Below are positions 13,255-21,019 of a stretch of 21,019 nt of DNA, piece after piece. The DNA comes from Candidatus Methanophagales archaeon ANME-1-THS (lineage in GTDB: Archaea > Halobacteriota > Syntropharchaeia > Alkanophagales > Methanospirareceae), in the NCBI GenBank assembly GCA_004212135.1, contig RXIE01000177.1:1-21019 (forward strand), in the 5' to 3' direction. The notes beneath the pieces are model-generated. The model had not been told where the DNA came from and did no database searches. It saw only the letters and a program-made list of their open reading frames with translations. Both the position numbers and the translations under genes were made by a program. The stretch's first letter is position 1. Each line of letters starts with the position of its first letter.

Positions 13255-14556
13255 TCATAACTCACCTCGAAGGTCAATAACCCTGACAGCCTTGCCTTCA
13301 CTCCGCGGCAGGCTCCCGGGCTCATGGAACTCCACGGTCGGCCTCACCTCGATCTCGTCCTGGATATTCTTCGTAATCTCATATTCGAGCTTCTTCAGCT
13401 TACGCAGATCGCCGTCAAACAGTTTCGGATTCAACTCAACCCTCACCGTGAGGGTATCCAGACTGCTTTCGCGCTTCAGTACAATTTGATACGTGGCTGC
13501 GACTTCCGGGAAACTCATGAGCACATCCTCTATCTGGCTCGGATACAGGTTCACACCTTTAACAATGAGCATATCATCGGTCCGACCCTTTATGCGCGAG
13601 ATTCGCACGTGCGTTCGCCCGCATGCGCATCGTTCACCCTCATCTACAATTCGGGCAAGATCACCGGTCCGGTAACGGATTATAGGCATCGCTTCTCGAT
13701 CAAGTGTCGTGACCACAAGTTCACCTTCCTCGCCTGGAGCGAGCTCCTCACCGGTACGGGGATCAACGACCTCGAGGAGATACCTGTCCTCCCAGAGATG
13801 CATGCCATTCTTCTCCTCGCACTCGAACGCCACCCCGGGCCCGTTCAGCTCGGACATACCATAGGAATTGTACGCATCAATATCAAAGGTGTCCTCGATC
13901 CGCTGCCTCGTCTTCTCCGAATGTGGTTCCGCACCCACAAACCCGATCCGCAGATCGAATCCATTGGGGTCATACCCCTCCTCGACCATGACCTCGGACA
14001 CGTACAGGATATACGAGGGCGTGGCATGGAAGACCGTCGTCTTAAAGTCCTTCATCAACTGTATCTGACGTTTTGTATTCCCCACGCCCGAGGGGATCGT
14101 CAGCATACCTACCTTCTCCGCACCATAATGGAGTCCAAGCCCGCCAGTGAAGAGCCCATAACTGATGATATTCTGGAAGACATCACCTTTACCCGCACCG
14201 GTCATCACGATGCACCGGGCAACAAGCTCAGCCCACGTCTCGATATCCTTCCTCGTATGGAAGATGACCGTGGCTTTGCCCGTCGTGCCGGACGAGGCAT
14301 GCATGCGGATGATCTCGTTCTTGGGCACGGTGACCAGACCAAAGTCATAGTTATTCCGCAGGTCAGTCTTCGTCGTGAACGGGAGCAGGGCGACATCCTC
14401 AGGCTTATTGAACCGCGATTCATCGATCTCCTTCAATCGGGTCCGGTAAAAAACAGATCGCTGACTTCGGGCAATTGTTGCCTTCAGGCGCTTGACCTGC
14501 ATCTCCTCAAGCTCAGCTCGAGGGAGCGTCTCCATTTCTTTGTCCCAGAACGGCAT
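13255..14556 (-). CDS. paaK: Phenylacetate-CoA ligase (PaaK family), copy 1
   Basis: A 433-residue adenylate-forming enzyme that makes aryl- or acyl-CoA from an acid, ATP and CoA. Motifs: the phosphate loop ASSGTTGKATV (SSGTTGK at 88-94), FVGAEPHSEKTR, the adenine-binding YNSYGMSELNGPG, the hinge region YRTGDLARI followed by CACGRTHVRISRIKGRTDDML, and the C-terminal lysine segment LPRSEGKAVRVID. In archaea such enzymes act on phenylacetate, indoleacetate or related acids from amino acid degradation. The two cysteines of CACGR recur in copy 2. An AT-rich box near 14590-14597 lies about 37 nt upstream of the start. Followed directly by the ACT-domain and HAD genes. Confidence 0.93.
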   Translation of the reverse strand: MPFWDKEMETLPRAELEEMQVKRLKATIARSQRSVFYRTRLKEIDESRFNKPEDVALLPFTTKTDLRNNYDFGLVTVPKNEIIRMHASSGTTGKATVIFHTRKDIETWAELVARCIVMTGAGKGDVFQNIISYGLFTGGLGLHYGAEKVGMLTIPSGVGNTKRQIQLMKDFKTTVFHATPSYILYVSEVMVEEGYDPNGFDLRIGFVGAEPHSEKTRQRIEDTFDIDAYNSYGMSELNGPGVAFECEEKNGMHLWEDRYLLEVVDPRTGEELAPGEEGELVVTTLDREAMPIIRYRTGDLARIVDEGERCACGRTHVRISRIKGRTDDMLIVKGVNLYPSQIEDVLMSFPEVAATYQIVLKRESSLDTLTVRVELNPKLFDGDLRKLKKLEYEITKNIQDEIEVRPTVEFHEPGSLPRSEGKAVRVIDLRGEL

Positions 14557-14731
14557 GGCGTGATAGGATATAATAAAAAACAGCGATAGTTAAAAAGCAT
14601 TGAGTATGCTTCTCTCACGCTGTCTCGATGAACTTATCGGGTCAACAGATATCACCTATCAAGCCTCGCTCGTGTCCGGTAATGGAACCGCAGTCGTTTA
14701 CCTTCCGATTGCACTCAATAAAAATAGAAAA

Positions 14732-14740
14732 ATTTAAATA
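14732..14740 (+). promoter_or_regulatory. TATA box of livK
   Basis: ATTTAAATA is centred about 43 nt before the livK ATG, with an A-rich, BRE-like stretch upstream. A start 26-27 nt downstream falls near 14762, leaving a leader of about 17 nt that contains the ribosome binding site GAGGTGAT (14763-14770). Confidence 0.55.
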
Positions 14741-14778
14741 ACCGGTCTTTTAAAGAGCACGTGAGGTGATTAAGTAGA

Positions 14779-16080
14779 ATGAAATACGCGATTTTGGTTA
14801 CGGTTTTGGTAGTTTCTTTGGTACTTGCAGGCTGTGTACAGCAACCAGAAGAACCAGCAGGAGAGATAAAGATCGGGATTGTCGCGTCCTTAACCGGAGG
14901 CGCAAGTACAACGGGACTGGATATGTGGCAGTCCGCAGTCCTGGCTGCCGATGAGATAAATGCGAAGGGCGGCGTTAAAGTCGGCGACGAGCATATGAAA
15001 GTAAAGCTCATCCAGGGTGATGATGAAACCTCGAGGGAAGGCGGTGTCAAAGCAGTAACGAAGCTGATTACCGAAGACAAGGTTGACCTCTTGATTGGCG
15101 GCTTTTCGAGCGGCATAACCTATGCTGATTCGGTCGTCGCAGCGGAACACAAGGTACCGTTCATCATAACCGGCGCGTCTTCTCCCGTCATAACGCACCG
15201 GACGGATATCGATACGAGCTACTTCTTCCATCACTGCCCAACGACCGATGATTATGGCGAGAGTACCACTCTTTTCGTCGATGAGATCGTGAAGCCCGCG
15301 ATCTATGCGCGATTCAATTTCTCTGAAGACCGGCCACTGAGGATGGCAGTTCTCTACCAGGACAGTGCGTATGGCGTAGGCGTCTATGAGGGTATTAAGA
15401 AGACGATCGAGAAATACAACCTCAATATGGAGATCGTTGCGGTCGAGAAGTTCAAGATGAGCGAGACTGACTTCAGGAGTGTACTCACCACGATAAAAGC
15501 CTCCAAACCCGATGTGCTCTATCCCGCGGCATTCCTCAACGAGCAGACACTCATCGTGGCACAGGGAAGGCGAGATGTTGGACTGAACACGATTTACCTC
15601 TCCGTTGAGTGCAATGATGATCCGGACTACTATACGGGCGTGGAGCGCTGGGGCGAATACTCGATCCAGGAGAGTCGATTTGGACCCTATGCGATCCCCT
15701 CAGGACCGATCCGCAGTGCAGTTGAGAAGTTCAAGCATGACTTTGAGGCGAAATGGGGCGCACCACCGAGTATGATGGGTGCATCGACCTATGAGGGTGT
15801 GTATATCGCCGCTAAAGCGATTGAGAATGCCGGTACACTGGATAAGGAACAGATCAGAGCGTCATTGGCAGAACTCGAGATGCCGCAGATGGTCGAGGCG
15901 ATGAAAGAGGGTAAGATAACCTTCTCGCCCGATTACCGGGAGAGCAAATTCGAACTCTATATGCAGCAATTGCTCTGGGACGATGCGGTGGGCGAAACGA
16001 GACCGAAGATTGTCTGGCCAGAGAGTGTCAAGGAGACTGATTTCGTATTGCCCTCGTGGTACGAGCCGGGAAGTTCATAA
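14779..16080 (+). CDS. livK: Branched-chain amino acid-type ABC transporter, substrate-binding lipoprotein
   Basis: A 433-residue periplasmic-binding-protein type 1 (LivK, Peripla_BP_6). The N-terminus has a signal peptide ending in the lipobox LAGC (C19), so it is probably a lipid-anchored protein outside the membrane. The mature part begins IKIGIVASLTGGASTTGLDMWQSAVLAADEINAKGGV, the standard first lobe, and includes LIGGFSSG, VPFIITGASSPV and YQDSAYGVG. The ATG at 14779 is 8 nt after GAGGTGAT. Such proteins bind branched-chain amino acids, but relatives bind aromatic acids, urea or amides. Location between two phenylacetate-CoA ligase genes suggests an organic-acid ligand; not proven. Confidence 0.93.
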   Translation: MKYAILVTVLVVSLVLAGCVQQPEEPAGEIKIGIVASLTGGASTTGLDMWQSAVLAADEINAKGGVKVGDEHMKVKLIQGDDETSREGGVKAVTKLITEDKVDLLIGGFSSGITYADSVVAAEHKVPFIITGASSPVITHRTDIDTSYFFHHCPTTDDYGESTTLFVDEIVKPAIYARFNFSEDRPLRMAVLYQDSAYGVGVYEGIKKTIEKYNLNMEIVAVEKFKMSETDFRSVLTTIKASKPDVLYPAAFLNEQTLIVAQGRRDVGLNTIYLSVECNDDPDYYTGVERWGEYSIQESRFGPYAIPSGPIRSAVEKFKHDFEAKWGAPPSMMGASTYEGVYIAAKAIENAGTLDKEQIRASLAELEMPQMVEAMKEGKITFSPDYRESKFELYMQQLLWDDAVGETRPKIVWPESVKETDFVLPSWYEPGSS

Positions 16081-16123
16081 ATCTTCCCCCTTTTTTATTT
16101 TCCTCTTTCTTTTATTCATAACC
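16081..16123 (+). terminator. U-rich tract between livK and livH
   Basis: The 43-nt gap holds CCCCCTTTTTTATTTTCC and further T-rich sequence. Oligo-U stops archaeal RNA polymerase, so part of the transcripts could end here, giving more binding protein than permease. No Shine-Dalgarno sequence precedes livH. Confidence 0.35.
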
Positions 16124-17035
16124 ATGGATGTTAGCTTCTTGATTGCGATTCTTGTCTGGGGTCTTTATGCGGGCTGCATTTACATCCTGCTCGCGATCGG
16201 TCTGAACCTGATCTTCGGGGTGATGAAGGTCGTGAACTTCGCGCACGGGGAATTGCTCATGCTCGGCGCGTATACCACCTTCTGGCTCTACATCTTATCC
16301 GGGTTTAACCCGTATCTCGTGCTACCCCTGGCAATGCTCCTGATGGCCATGCTCGGCCTTTTTATCGAACGGCTTGGCTTCCGACCCATAATGGGCACCG
16401 GGAAGTTGAACGAGATCTTTCTCAGTCTCGGATTGATCTATCTCTTCCAGAACCTCGCGGCGTTTTTATGGTCCACCAGCTCACGATCTATTCGCAGCCC
16501 TTACAGCGAGCGTATCGTTCCCCTTGGATCGATCAAGCTCCCCATGGATTACCTCATTATTATCATCATTACAACTCTATTCCTCGTTGCGCTCCAGCTC
16601 TTCTTGAAGAAGACTACTGTTGGGAGAGCGATGCGAGCAACCAGCCAGAACAGGGAAGCGGCTGCATTAATGGGGATTAACGTAGAACGAATGGACATGC
16701 TCAGTTTCGCACTTGGTTCCGTACTGGCGACGGCCGCCGGGAGCTTGTGGGTGATCAGTGGTCAGATGGCAGACCCCTATATGGGCTCTATACCCGCGAT
16801 CAAGGCCTTTGCGGTCATTATCATCGGCGGGCTTGGTAGTATACCCGGCGCGATTCTTGCCGGTCTGACCCTGGGTATAGCTGAGAACATGGTACCCTCC
16901 CTCATGAAATTCCTCGCGGGGATCATCGGCTTTAACATGTCGTTCACCGCCTGGAAGGATACCATCGCGTTCTTTATTCTGATCATAATCCTCGTCATAA
17001 GGCCGACGGGTATATTCGGAGAGAAGGGAGAGTAA
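16124..17035 (+). CDS. livH: ABC transporter permease LivH
   Basis: About 303 residues with eight or so hydrophobic segments. The N-terminus MDVSFLIAILVWGLYAGCIYILLAIGLNLIFGVMKVVNFAHGELLMLGAY is the standard LivH opening, including the NFAHG motif. The cytoplasmic loop RAMRATSQNREAAALMGINVERM is the EAA-type coupling helix that contacts the ATPases. The C-terminus is IRPTGIFGEKGE. The start at 16124 was chosen because the open frame upstream overlaps livK and lacks conservation. It pairs with LivM, whose gene begins one base after this stop. Confidence 0.93.
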   Translation: MDVSFLIAILVWGLYAGCIYILLAIGLNLIFGVMKVVNFAHGELLMLGAYTTFWLYILSGFNPYLVLPLAMLLMAMLGLFIERLGFRPIMGTGKLNEIFLSLGLIYLFQNLAAFLWSTSSRSIRSPYSERIVPLGSIKLPMDYLIIIIITTLFLVALQLFLKKTTVGRAMRATSQNREAAALMGINVERMDMLSFALGSVLATAAGSLWVISGQMADPYMGSIPAIKAFAVIIIGGLGSIPGAILAGLTLGIAENMVPSLMKFLAGIIGFNMSFTAWKDTIAFFILIIILVIRPTGIFGEKGE

Positions 17036-17036
17036 G

Positions 17037-18026
17037 ATGAGACTCGAGTGGATGAACCTGAAGAACACGCTGAAACGGGATATGATACGCTCGAAAACCG
17101 CTCTTGCAGTCTGTTCAGGGATACTCGCAGTGCTGCTACCTCTGGTTCTGGGCATCAATTATTATCTTATGACGGTCTTAATCATCATGCTCGTCTTTAT
17201 TATCTATTCCTCAGCATGGAATTTCCTCGCTCTTTCGGGCCAGGGCTCGCTCGGGCATGCCGCATTCTTCGGGCTCGGAGGGTATGCATCCGCGATACTA
17301 GCAAGGAGTCTCGAGCTTCCACCCCTGGCGACAATACTACTGGGTGGCATCTTCGCAGCCTGCATCGGTGTCCTTATTGGGCTCACCTGCGTGCGATTGA
17401 GGGAGTGGTTCCTCGCAATGGTCACCTTCGGGTTTGCGGTTATAACCCATACCATAACGGCTGAGCTTTCATGGCTCACCGGAGGCTGGGATGGTATCCC
17501 CGCGAAGAAATTAGTGCCGGTTACGATACCCAATTATATCGTGTATGAGTACTATATCCTGCTCTTTATAGCAGGTGCGGTAATTCTTACCCTCTACCTG
17601 ATAACCAGGTCGAGGGTCGGGCTCGCTCTCGAGGCTATTCGAGAGAATGAGCTTGAAGCGAAGGTGATGGGTATCAATGTAACCCGGTATAAGTTGACGG
17701 CGTTTGCGGTAAGCGCCTTCTTGACGGGAATCGCGGGAGCATTAGAGATCCATCATTTTGGATATATCACGCCCGAGGTCTATGGCATCGACATCTCCTT
17801 CTGGCCGATCATCTATTGTATAAGCGGCGGGCTCTTCACCCTCGAGGGGCCTATTCTGGGTACGGTCATTATCACCATTCTGAGTGAGGGCCTGAAGAGC
17901 TTCGGCTGGACCTATGAACGATTAATCCTCATCGGCGTAATCCTCATCCTCGTGGTCATCTTCCTCCCCAAAGGCTTCGTCTCCATCCCGAATAAGCTCA
18001 AGTCGAGGCTGAAATCACATGCCTAA
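17037..18026 (+). CDS. livM: ABC transporter permease LivM
   Basis: A 329-residue membrane protein. After a short basic N-terminus (RLEWMNLKNTLKRDMIRSK) come hydrophobic segments and the LivM signature SAWNFLALSGQGSLGHAAFFGLGGYASA. The coupling loop is ALEAIRENELEAKVMGINVTRYK, and the end is VVIFLPKGFVSIPNKLKSRL. The ATG follows the livH stop by one base, with GGGAG upstream, so the two are co-translated. The last 12 bp overlap the 3' end of livF on the other strand. Confidence 0.93.
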   Translation: MRLEWMNLKNTLKRDMIRSKTALAVCSGILAVLLPLVLGINYYLMTVLIIMLVFIIYSSAWNFLALSGQGSLGHAAFFGLGGYASAILARSLELPPLATILLGGIFAACIGVLIGLTCVRLREWFLAMVTFGFAVITHTITAELSWLTGGWDGIPAKKLVPVTIPNYIVYEYYILLFIAGAVILTLYLITRSRVGLALEAIRENELEAKVMGINVTRYKLTAFAVSAFLTGIAGALEIHHFGYITPEVYGIDISFWPIIYCISGGLFTLEGPILGTVIITILSEGLKSFGWTYERLILIGVILILVVIFLPKGFVSIPNKLKSRLKSHA

Positions 18027-18725
18027 GTAAGCCTGGCGCACATAGTGATTATTCAGCAGGTCAGAGCCTTTCCCCTCGAGGATTACACGGCCCTTTTCAA
18101 GAATATACGCACGGTCTGAGATCTCAAGTGCGTGATGGATATTCTGCTCGACGAGCAGTACCGTGACGCCATCTTCTTTGAGCTTCTTGACGATCTCGAA
18201 GACCTGTAAGACGATCACCGGTGCCAATCCGAGGGAAGGCTCATCGAGCATCAGGAGCTTTGGCTTTGACATCAGAGCGCGTGCGATCGCGAGCATCTGC
18301 TGTTCCCCGCCGCTCATGGTTCCTGCAAGCTGCTTCTTTCGTTCATCCAGTTGCGGGAAAAGCGAAAAGACCCATGCAAGATTATCGTCCTGTAACTCCT
18401 TTGCTCGTCTCGCATATGCCCCCAGAATAAGGTTTTCAAGCACGCTCATCTTGGGAAATATCTCTCTGCCCTCAGGAACAAGTGCAATTCCCTCGCCCAC
18501 GATCCGGTATGCGGGCAGTCCTTCAATCGGCTTGCCCATGAACCGAATACTGCCTGACTTGGGCTTGAGCAGGCCCTGGATGGTCTTTACCGTGGTTGAC
18601 TTCCCCGCTCCGTTAGAGCCGAGGAGGGTTACAATCTCGCCCTCGGTAATGCTAAAGGAGACGTCCCAGAGCACCTGCACCTTCTCGTAAGAGACCTCTA
18701 AACCTCGAATCTCAAGCATGGTCAT
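18015..18725 (-). CDS. livF: ABC transporter ATPase LivF
   Basis: About 236 residues with a complete ATPase set: Walker A LLGSNGAGKST, the Q-loop region around VPEGREIFPKMSVLENL (LivF-specific), the signature MSGGEQQMLAIARAL, Walker B LLMLDEPSLGLAP and the switch histidine in HHALEISDRAYIL. It energises uptake with LivG, LivH and LivM. The start codon overlaps the livG stop (a GTG at 18728 overlaps by 4 bp, the ATG at 18725 by 1 bp, and a further ATG is at 18719), so translation is coupled to livG. It is encoded opposite to livKHM and converges on livM. Confidence 0.93.
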   Translation of the reverse strand: MTMLEIRGLEVSYEKVQVLWDVSFSITEGEIVTLLGSNGAGKSTTVKTIQGLLKPKSGSIRFMGKPIEGLPAYRIVGEGIALVPEGREIFPKMSVLENLILGAYARRAKELQDDNLAWVFSLFPQLDERKKQLAGTMSGGEQQMLAIARALMSKPKLLMLDEPSLGLAPVIVLQVFEIVKKLKEDGVTVLLVEQNIHHALEISDRAYILEKGRVILEGKGSDLLNNHYVRQAYLGM

Positions 18726-19453
18726 CACATATACGCCTTCTCGCCGAGATATGAGCTGATCACGTTTTTGTCCCGCGCGATATCTTCTGGTCTTCCTTCT
18801 GCTATCTTTTTCCCATGATGGAGGACCACGATCCTGTCAGAGACGTTCATGATAATCCGCATCACATGCTCGACCATGAGTATGGTTATCCCCGACTCCC
18901 GGATCTTCTGGATGAGTGAGATTGCATCATTACTCTCTTTCGGGTTCAGTCCTGTCGTCACCTCGTCCAGAAGGAGCAGTTTCGGGTCGGTTGAGAGTGC
19001 CCGTGCAAGCTGTATCCGCTTCAGCTCGACCACGTTCAGGTTCTTCACCGGGTGATTGAGCTTATCCAGCGGGTAGCCGACGTATGCGAGGTTCTTCTCT
19101 GCCTTCTCCGTTGCCTCTTTTATGCTTATCTTCTCGCAATTACCGAATAACGCACCTACAAGGACGTTTTGAAGCGCCGTGAGTTCTGGAAAAGACTGCA
19201 CGAGCTGGAAAGTCTTCGCTATCCCCCGTTTACAGATCTTATCAGGGCTCAGGCCGGTGATGTCCGTTCCGTCGAATATGACCGATCCTGAGCTGGGCAG
19301 ATAAACCCCACTTAAGACGTTCAGGAGCGTTGATTTTCCCGCGCCGTTCTGTTCTACAAGCCCGACGATCTCGCCCTTCGCGATCGTAAAGCTCACGTCC
19401 TTGATGGCGGTTATGCCGTCAAACTGTTTACTCACGTTCTCTATAGCGAGCAT
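18725..19453 (-). CDS. livG: ABC transporter ATPase LivG, with unusual nucleotide-binding motifs
   Basis: A 242-residue ATPase whose overall layout is that of LivG (IENVSKQFDGITAIKDVSF at the start, FQLVQSFPELTALQNVLVG, and the end KNVISSYLGEKAYM). Several motifs deviate. Walker A reads EQNGAGKST (34-42), with Glu in place of the first Gly. The signature position reads LNVVELKRIQLARAL (139-153) without the LSGGQ glycines. Walker B reads LLLLDEVTTGLNP, with Val after the catalytic Glu. The catalytic Glu, the Q-loop Gln and the switch His (VEHVM, H196) remain. Divergent signatures are known in LivG-like subunits, so the protein may still be active. It is the first gene of the livGF unit and diverges from the second ligase gene. 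Confidence 0.9.
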   Translation of the reverse strand: MLAIENVSKQFDGITAIKDVSFTIAKGEIVGLVEQNGAGKSTLLNVLSGVYLPSSGSVIFDGTDITGLSPDKICKRGIAKTFQLVQSFPELTALQNVLVGALFGNCEKISIKEATEKAEKNLAYVGYPLDKLNHPVKNLNVVELKRIQLARALSTDPKLLLLDEVTTGLNPKESNDAISLIQKIRESGITILMVEHVMRIIMNVSDRIVVLHHGKKIAEGRPEDIARDKNVISSYLGEKAYM

Positions 19454-19650
19454 TGAGCATCACGCATGTGCAGTCCACTATACGATGTATCTATTACGTT
19501 ACTCATTCTTAATAGTTACGGATTTTTCTCGTGAGCATATTCAGGATGGTGGTTGGCAGGCTCGGTTGAGTGAGGCGATCGAGCTCTTAATACCGATGAT
19601 CATGCCTCAGATCTGGTAAAGCCGTGGATATCGCGCTAACCAAAACCGAT

Positions 19651-19660
19651 TATTTTTTAT
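19651..19660 (+). promoter_or_regulatory. TATA box of the second paaK gene
   Basis: TATTTTTTAT, followed by AG, is centred about 27-30 nt before the ATG at 19688. This spacing points to a leaderless or nearly leaderless transcript and favours 19688 over the TTG codons just upstream. Confidence 0.45.
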
Positions 19661-19687
19661 AGTCCGAAATCGAAGGTTCCTTTGTTG

Positions 19688-20998
19688 ATGAGCATGTTCA
19701 GGTACTGGAATCCGAACATCGAACGCATGCCAATCGAGGATCTGCGTAAGCTCCAGGAGGATCGGCTTCGGTCAGTTGTTCGGTTTGTGTATGCTCATTC
19801 AGACTTTTACCGGCAGCGATTCAAGGAGGCGGGCATACTGCCTGAGGATATTAAAGAGCTGAGCGACGTGAGAAAACTCCCGTTTACCTCGAAGAGTGAC
19901 CTCCGGAATACCTATCCCACCGGGATGTTCTGCCTGCCCGGGGACTGGGTCGTGCGGTACCATGTATCGAGCGGCACGACCGGGAAACCAACCGTGGTCG
20001 GGTACACGCAGGGCGACATTGATATGTGGACCGATTCGTTGGCACGTGCACTCACCTCGATCGGGCTAGGACGCGGCGATGTGATCCAGGTTGGTTATGG
20101 CTATGGGCTCTTTACTGGCGGGCTCGGGCTTCATTATGGGGCTGAGCGAATCGGCGCTACCGTGCTTCCTATGGGTGCGGGTAATACCGAGCGCCAGATC
20201 GAGCTCATGCAGGATCTGGGCAGCACAGCGATAGCCTGCACACCTTCGTATTTCCTCTACATAAACGAGGTTGCGCAGCAGATGGGCGTGAGCATCAGGA
20301 ATGATACGAAGCTCAAAGCGGGGATCTTCGGTGCAGAACCATGGTCAGAAGAGACGCGGAGGCGGATCGAGGAGGCGACCGGCATCAAGGCCTATGACAT
20401 CTACGGGACGAGTGAGATGAGCGGGCCGCTCTTCACCGAGTGCCATCTCCAGAACGGGATTCACGTCTGGGCGGATTTCTTCCTGATCGAGGTGCTCGAC
20501 CCGGAGACAGGCGAGCAGGTCGGTGAGGGCGAGCGTGGCGAACTCGTGGTAACGACCCTGGATAAATGGGCATTTCCACTCATCCGCTACCGGGTCGGGG
20601 ATCTCACCATCTTGAATAACGAGCCCTGTGAGTGCGGACGCACGCATCCACGGATCATGCGGATTCTGGGTCGGACGGATGATATGATCATTGTGCGTGG
20701 GATAAACGTCTTCCCGAGCCAGGTTGAGTCGGTACTCATGCGGATCCCGGATATCGGTGACCAATACCAGATCATTGTGGATCGGCACGGGCCGATGGAT
20801 GTCATGACCGTGCGGGTCGAGGTGACCGAATCGGCGTTCAGCGATAAGATCGCCGATCTGATGTCCTTAAGCAAGAAGGTTGCCAAGGAGCTGCAGCGGG
20901 TGCTGAGTCTCACGGCTGAAGTGGAGCTGGTGGAGCCCGGTACGATCCCGCGTTCTGAGGGTAAGGCCAAGAGAGTGATAGATAAACGGAAGGTGTGA
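19688..20998 (+). CDS. paaK: Phenylacetate-CoA ligase (PaaK family), copy 2
   Basis: About 436 residues, collinear with copy 1 and clearly paralogous. Motifs: HVSSGTTGKPTV (SSGTTGK about 94-100), GIFGAEPWSEETRRRIEE, AYDIYGTSEMSGPL, the hinge YRVGDLTI followed by CECGRTHPRIMRILGRTDDMI, and IPRSEGKAKRVID with the C-terminal lysine. Substrate-pocket stretches differ from copy 1 (for example GYTQGDIDMWTDSL in place of FHTRKDIETWAELV), so the two enzymes may prefer different acids. The start could also be the TTG at 19682 or the ATG at 19694. A further gene begins 5 nt after the stop, mirroring the layout of copy 1 and its ACT partner. Confidence 0.93.
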   Translation: MSMFRYWNPNIERMPIEDLRKLQEDRLRSVVRFVYAHSDFYRQRFKEAGILPEDIKELSDVRKLPFTSKSDLRNTYPTGMFCLPGDWVVRYHVSSGTTGKPTVVGYTQGDIDMWTDSLARALTSIGLGRGDVIQVGYGYGLFTGGLGLHYGAERIGATVLPMGAGNTERQIELMQDLGSTAIACTPSYFLYINEVAQQMGVSIRNDTKLKAGIFGAEPWSEETRRRIEEATGIKAYDIYGTSEMSGPLFTECHLQNGIHVWADFFLIEVLDPETGEQVGEGERGELVVTTLDKWAFPLIRYRVGDLTILNNEPCECGRTHPRIMRILGRTDDMIIVRGINVFPSQVESVLMRIPDIGDQYQIIVDRHGPMDVMTVRVEVTESAFSDKIADLMSLSKKVAKELQRVLSLTAEVELVEPGTIPRSEGKAKRVIDKRKV

Positions 20999-21002
20999 GA
21001 GA

Positions 21003-21019
21003 ATGGTAGCGATAAAACG
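21003..21019 (+). CDS. Start of a new gene after the second ligase (cut by window edge)
   Basis: An ATG at 21003 follows the ligase stop by 4 nt, with purine-rich sequence (AAGGTGTGAGAGA) as a possible ribosome binding site. Only five codons (MVAIK) are visible. By analogy with copy 1, an ACT-domain protein is a reasonable expectation, but nothing in these few codons proves it. Confidence 0.4.

Noticed and set aside
13324..14589. A 421-codon open frame on the plus strand opposite the first ligase gene.
   Set aside because: It is antisense to a strongly conserved PaaK reading frame. Its protein is low in conserved motifs and rich in His, Arg and Asp, as expected from the mirror of GC-biased codons, and it has no ribosome binding site.
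14606..14737. A 43-codon plus-strand frame between the first ligase and livK.
   Set aside because: It has no ribosome binding site, its end runs through the livK TATA box, and nothing in it is recognised; probably chance, although a remnant cannot be excluded.
15983..16123. Longer start for LivH beginning inside livK.
   Set aside because: The extra 47 residues are the out-of-frame reading of livK and the T-rich gap, with a basic, non-membrane composition. The conserved LivH N-terminus begins at the ATG at 16124.

Overview
The window is archaeal, most likely from an anaerobic euryarchaeote in the methanogen / anaerobic alkane-oxidiser part of the tree (Methanosarcinales, ANME-1 or Syntrophoarchaeales-like; the lineage is inferred, not proven). 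Supporting signs are SepCysS (tRNA-dependent cysteine synthesis), two kinds of archaeal C-terminal surface-sorting tail (PGF-CTERM and PEF-CTERM), an AbrB-PIN toxin-antitoxin pair, GGTGA/GGAGG ribosome binding sites, and TATA-like boxes about 27 nt upstream of several leaderless or near-leaderless starts.

Left part (1-5766): the 3' end of an acylphosphatase gene, a cluster of three hairpins between convergent genes, a Mth938/DUF498-family protein, and, divergently, SepCysS. Next is a secreted six-repeat cysteine-rich protein with a PGF-CTERM tail, whose 3' end carries a perfect 25-bp inverted repeat. A PflX-like radical SAM protein follows, then a vapBC module, then a second, roughly 90 % identical copy of only the last 114 bp of the radical SAM gene, so the toxin-antitoxin module is bracketed by direct repeats.

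Middle (5833-11694): a DUF429 protein overlaps the 3' end of a type I glutamine synthetase gene. Divergent from glnA is a GMP-synthase-type PP-loop ATPase. Next comes a compact minus-strand operon of two very small proteins (57 and 35 residues) and a membrane-anchored winged-helix protein, with a 27-nt palindrome over its promoter. Then follows a 660-bp stretch of decayed sequence and a scar in which pieces of PEF-CTERM-type surface genes are joined head to head, one of them with an in-frame TGA.

Right part (11695-21019): this looks like a functional unit for uptake and CoA activation of organic acids or amino-acid-derived acids. Phenylacetate-CoA ligase, a double-ACT-domain protein and a COG4030-type HAD protein form one minus-strand operon. 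livK-livH-livM run on the plus strand, livG-livF run towards them on the minus strand, and a second phenylacetate-CoA ligase gene starts divergently from livG. At the very end a new gene begins after the second ligase. The two ligases flanking one complete ABC importer suggest that the imported substrate is activated to a CoA thioester; the substrate cannot be read from sequence.
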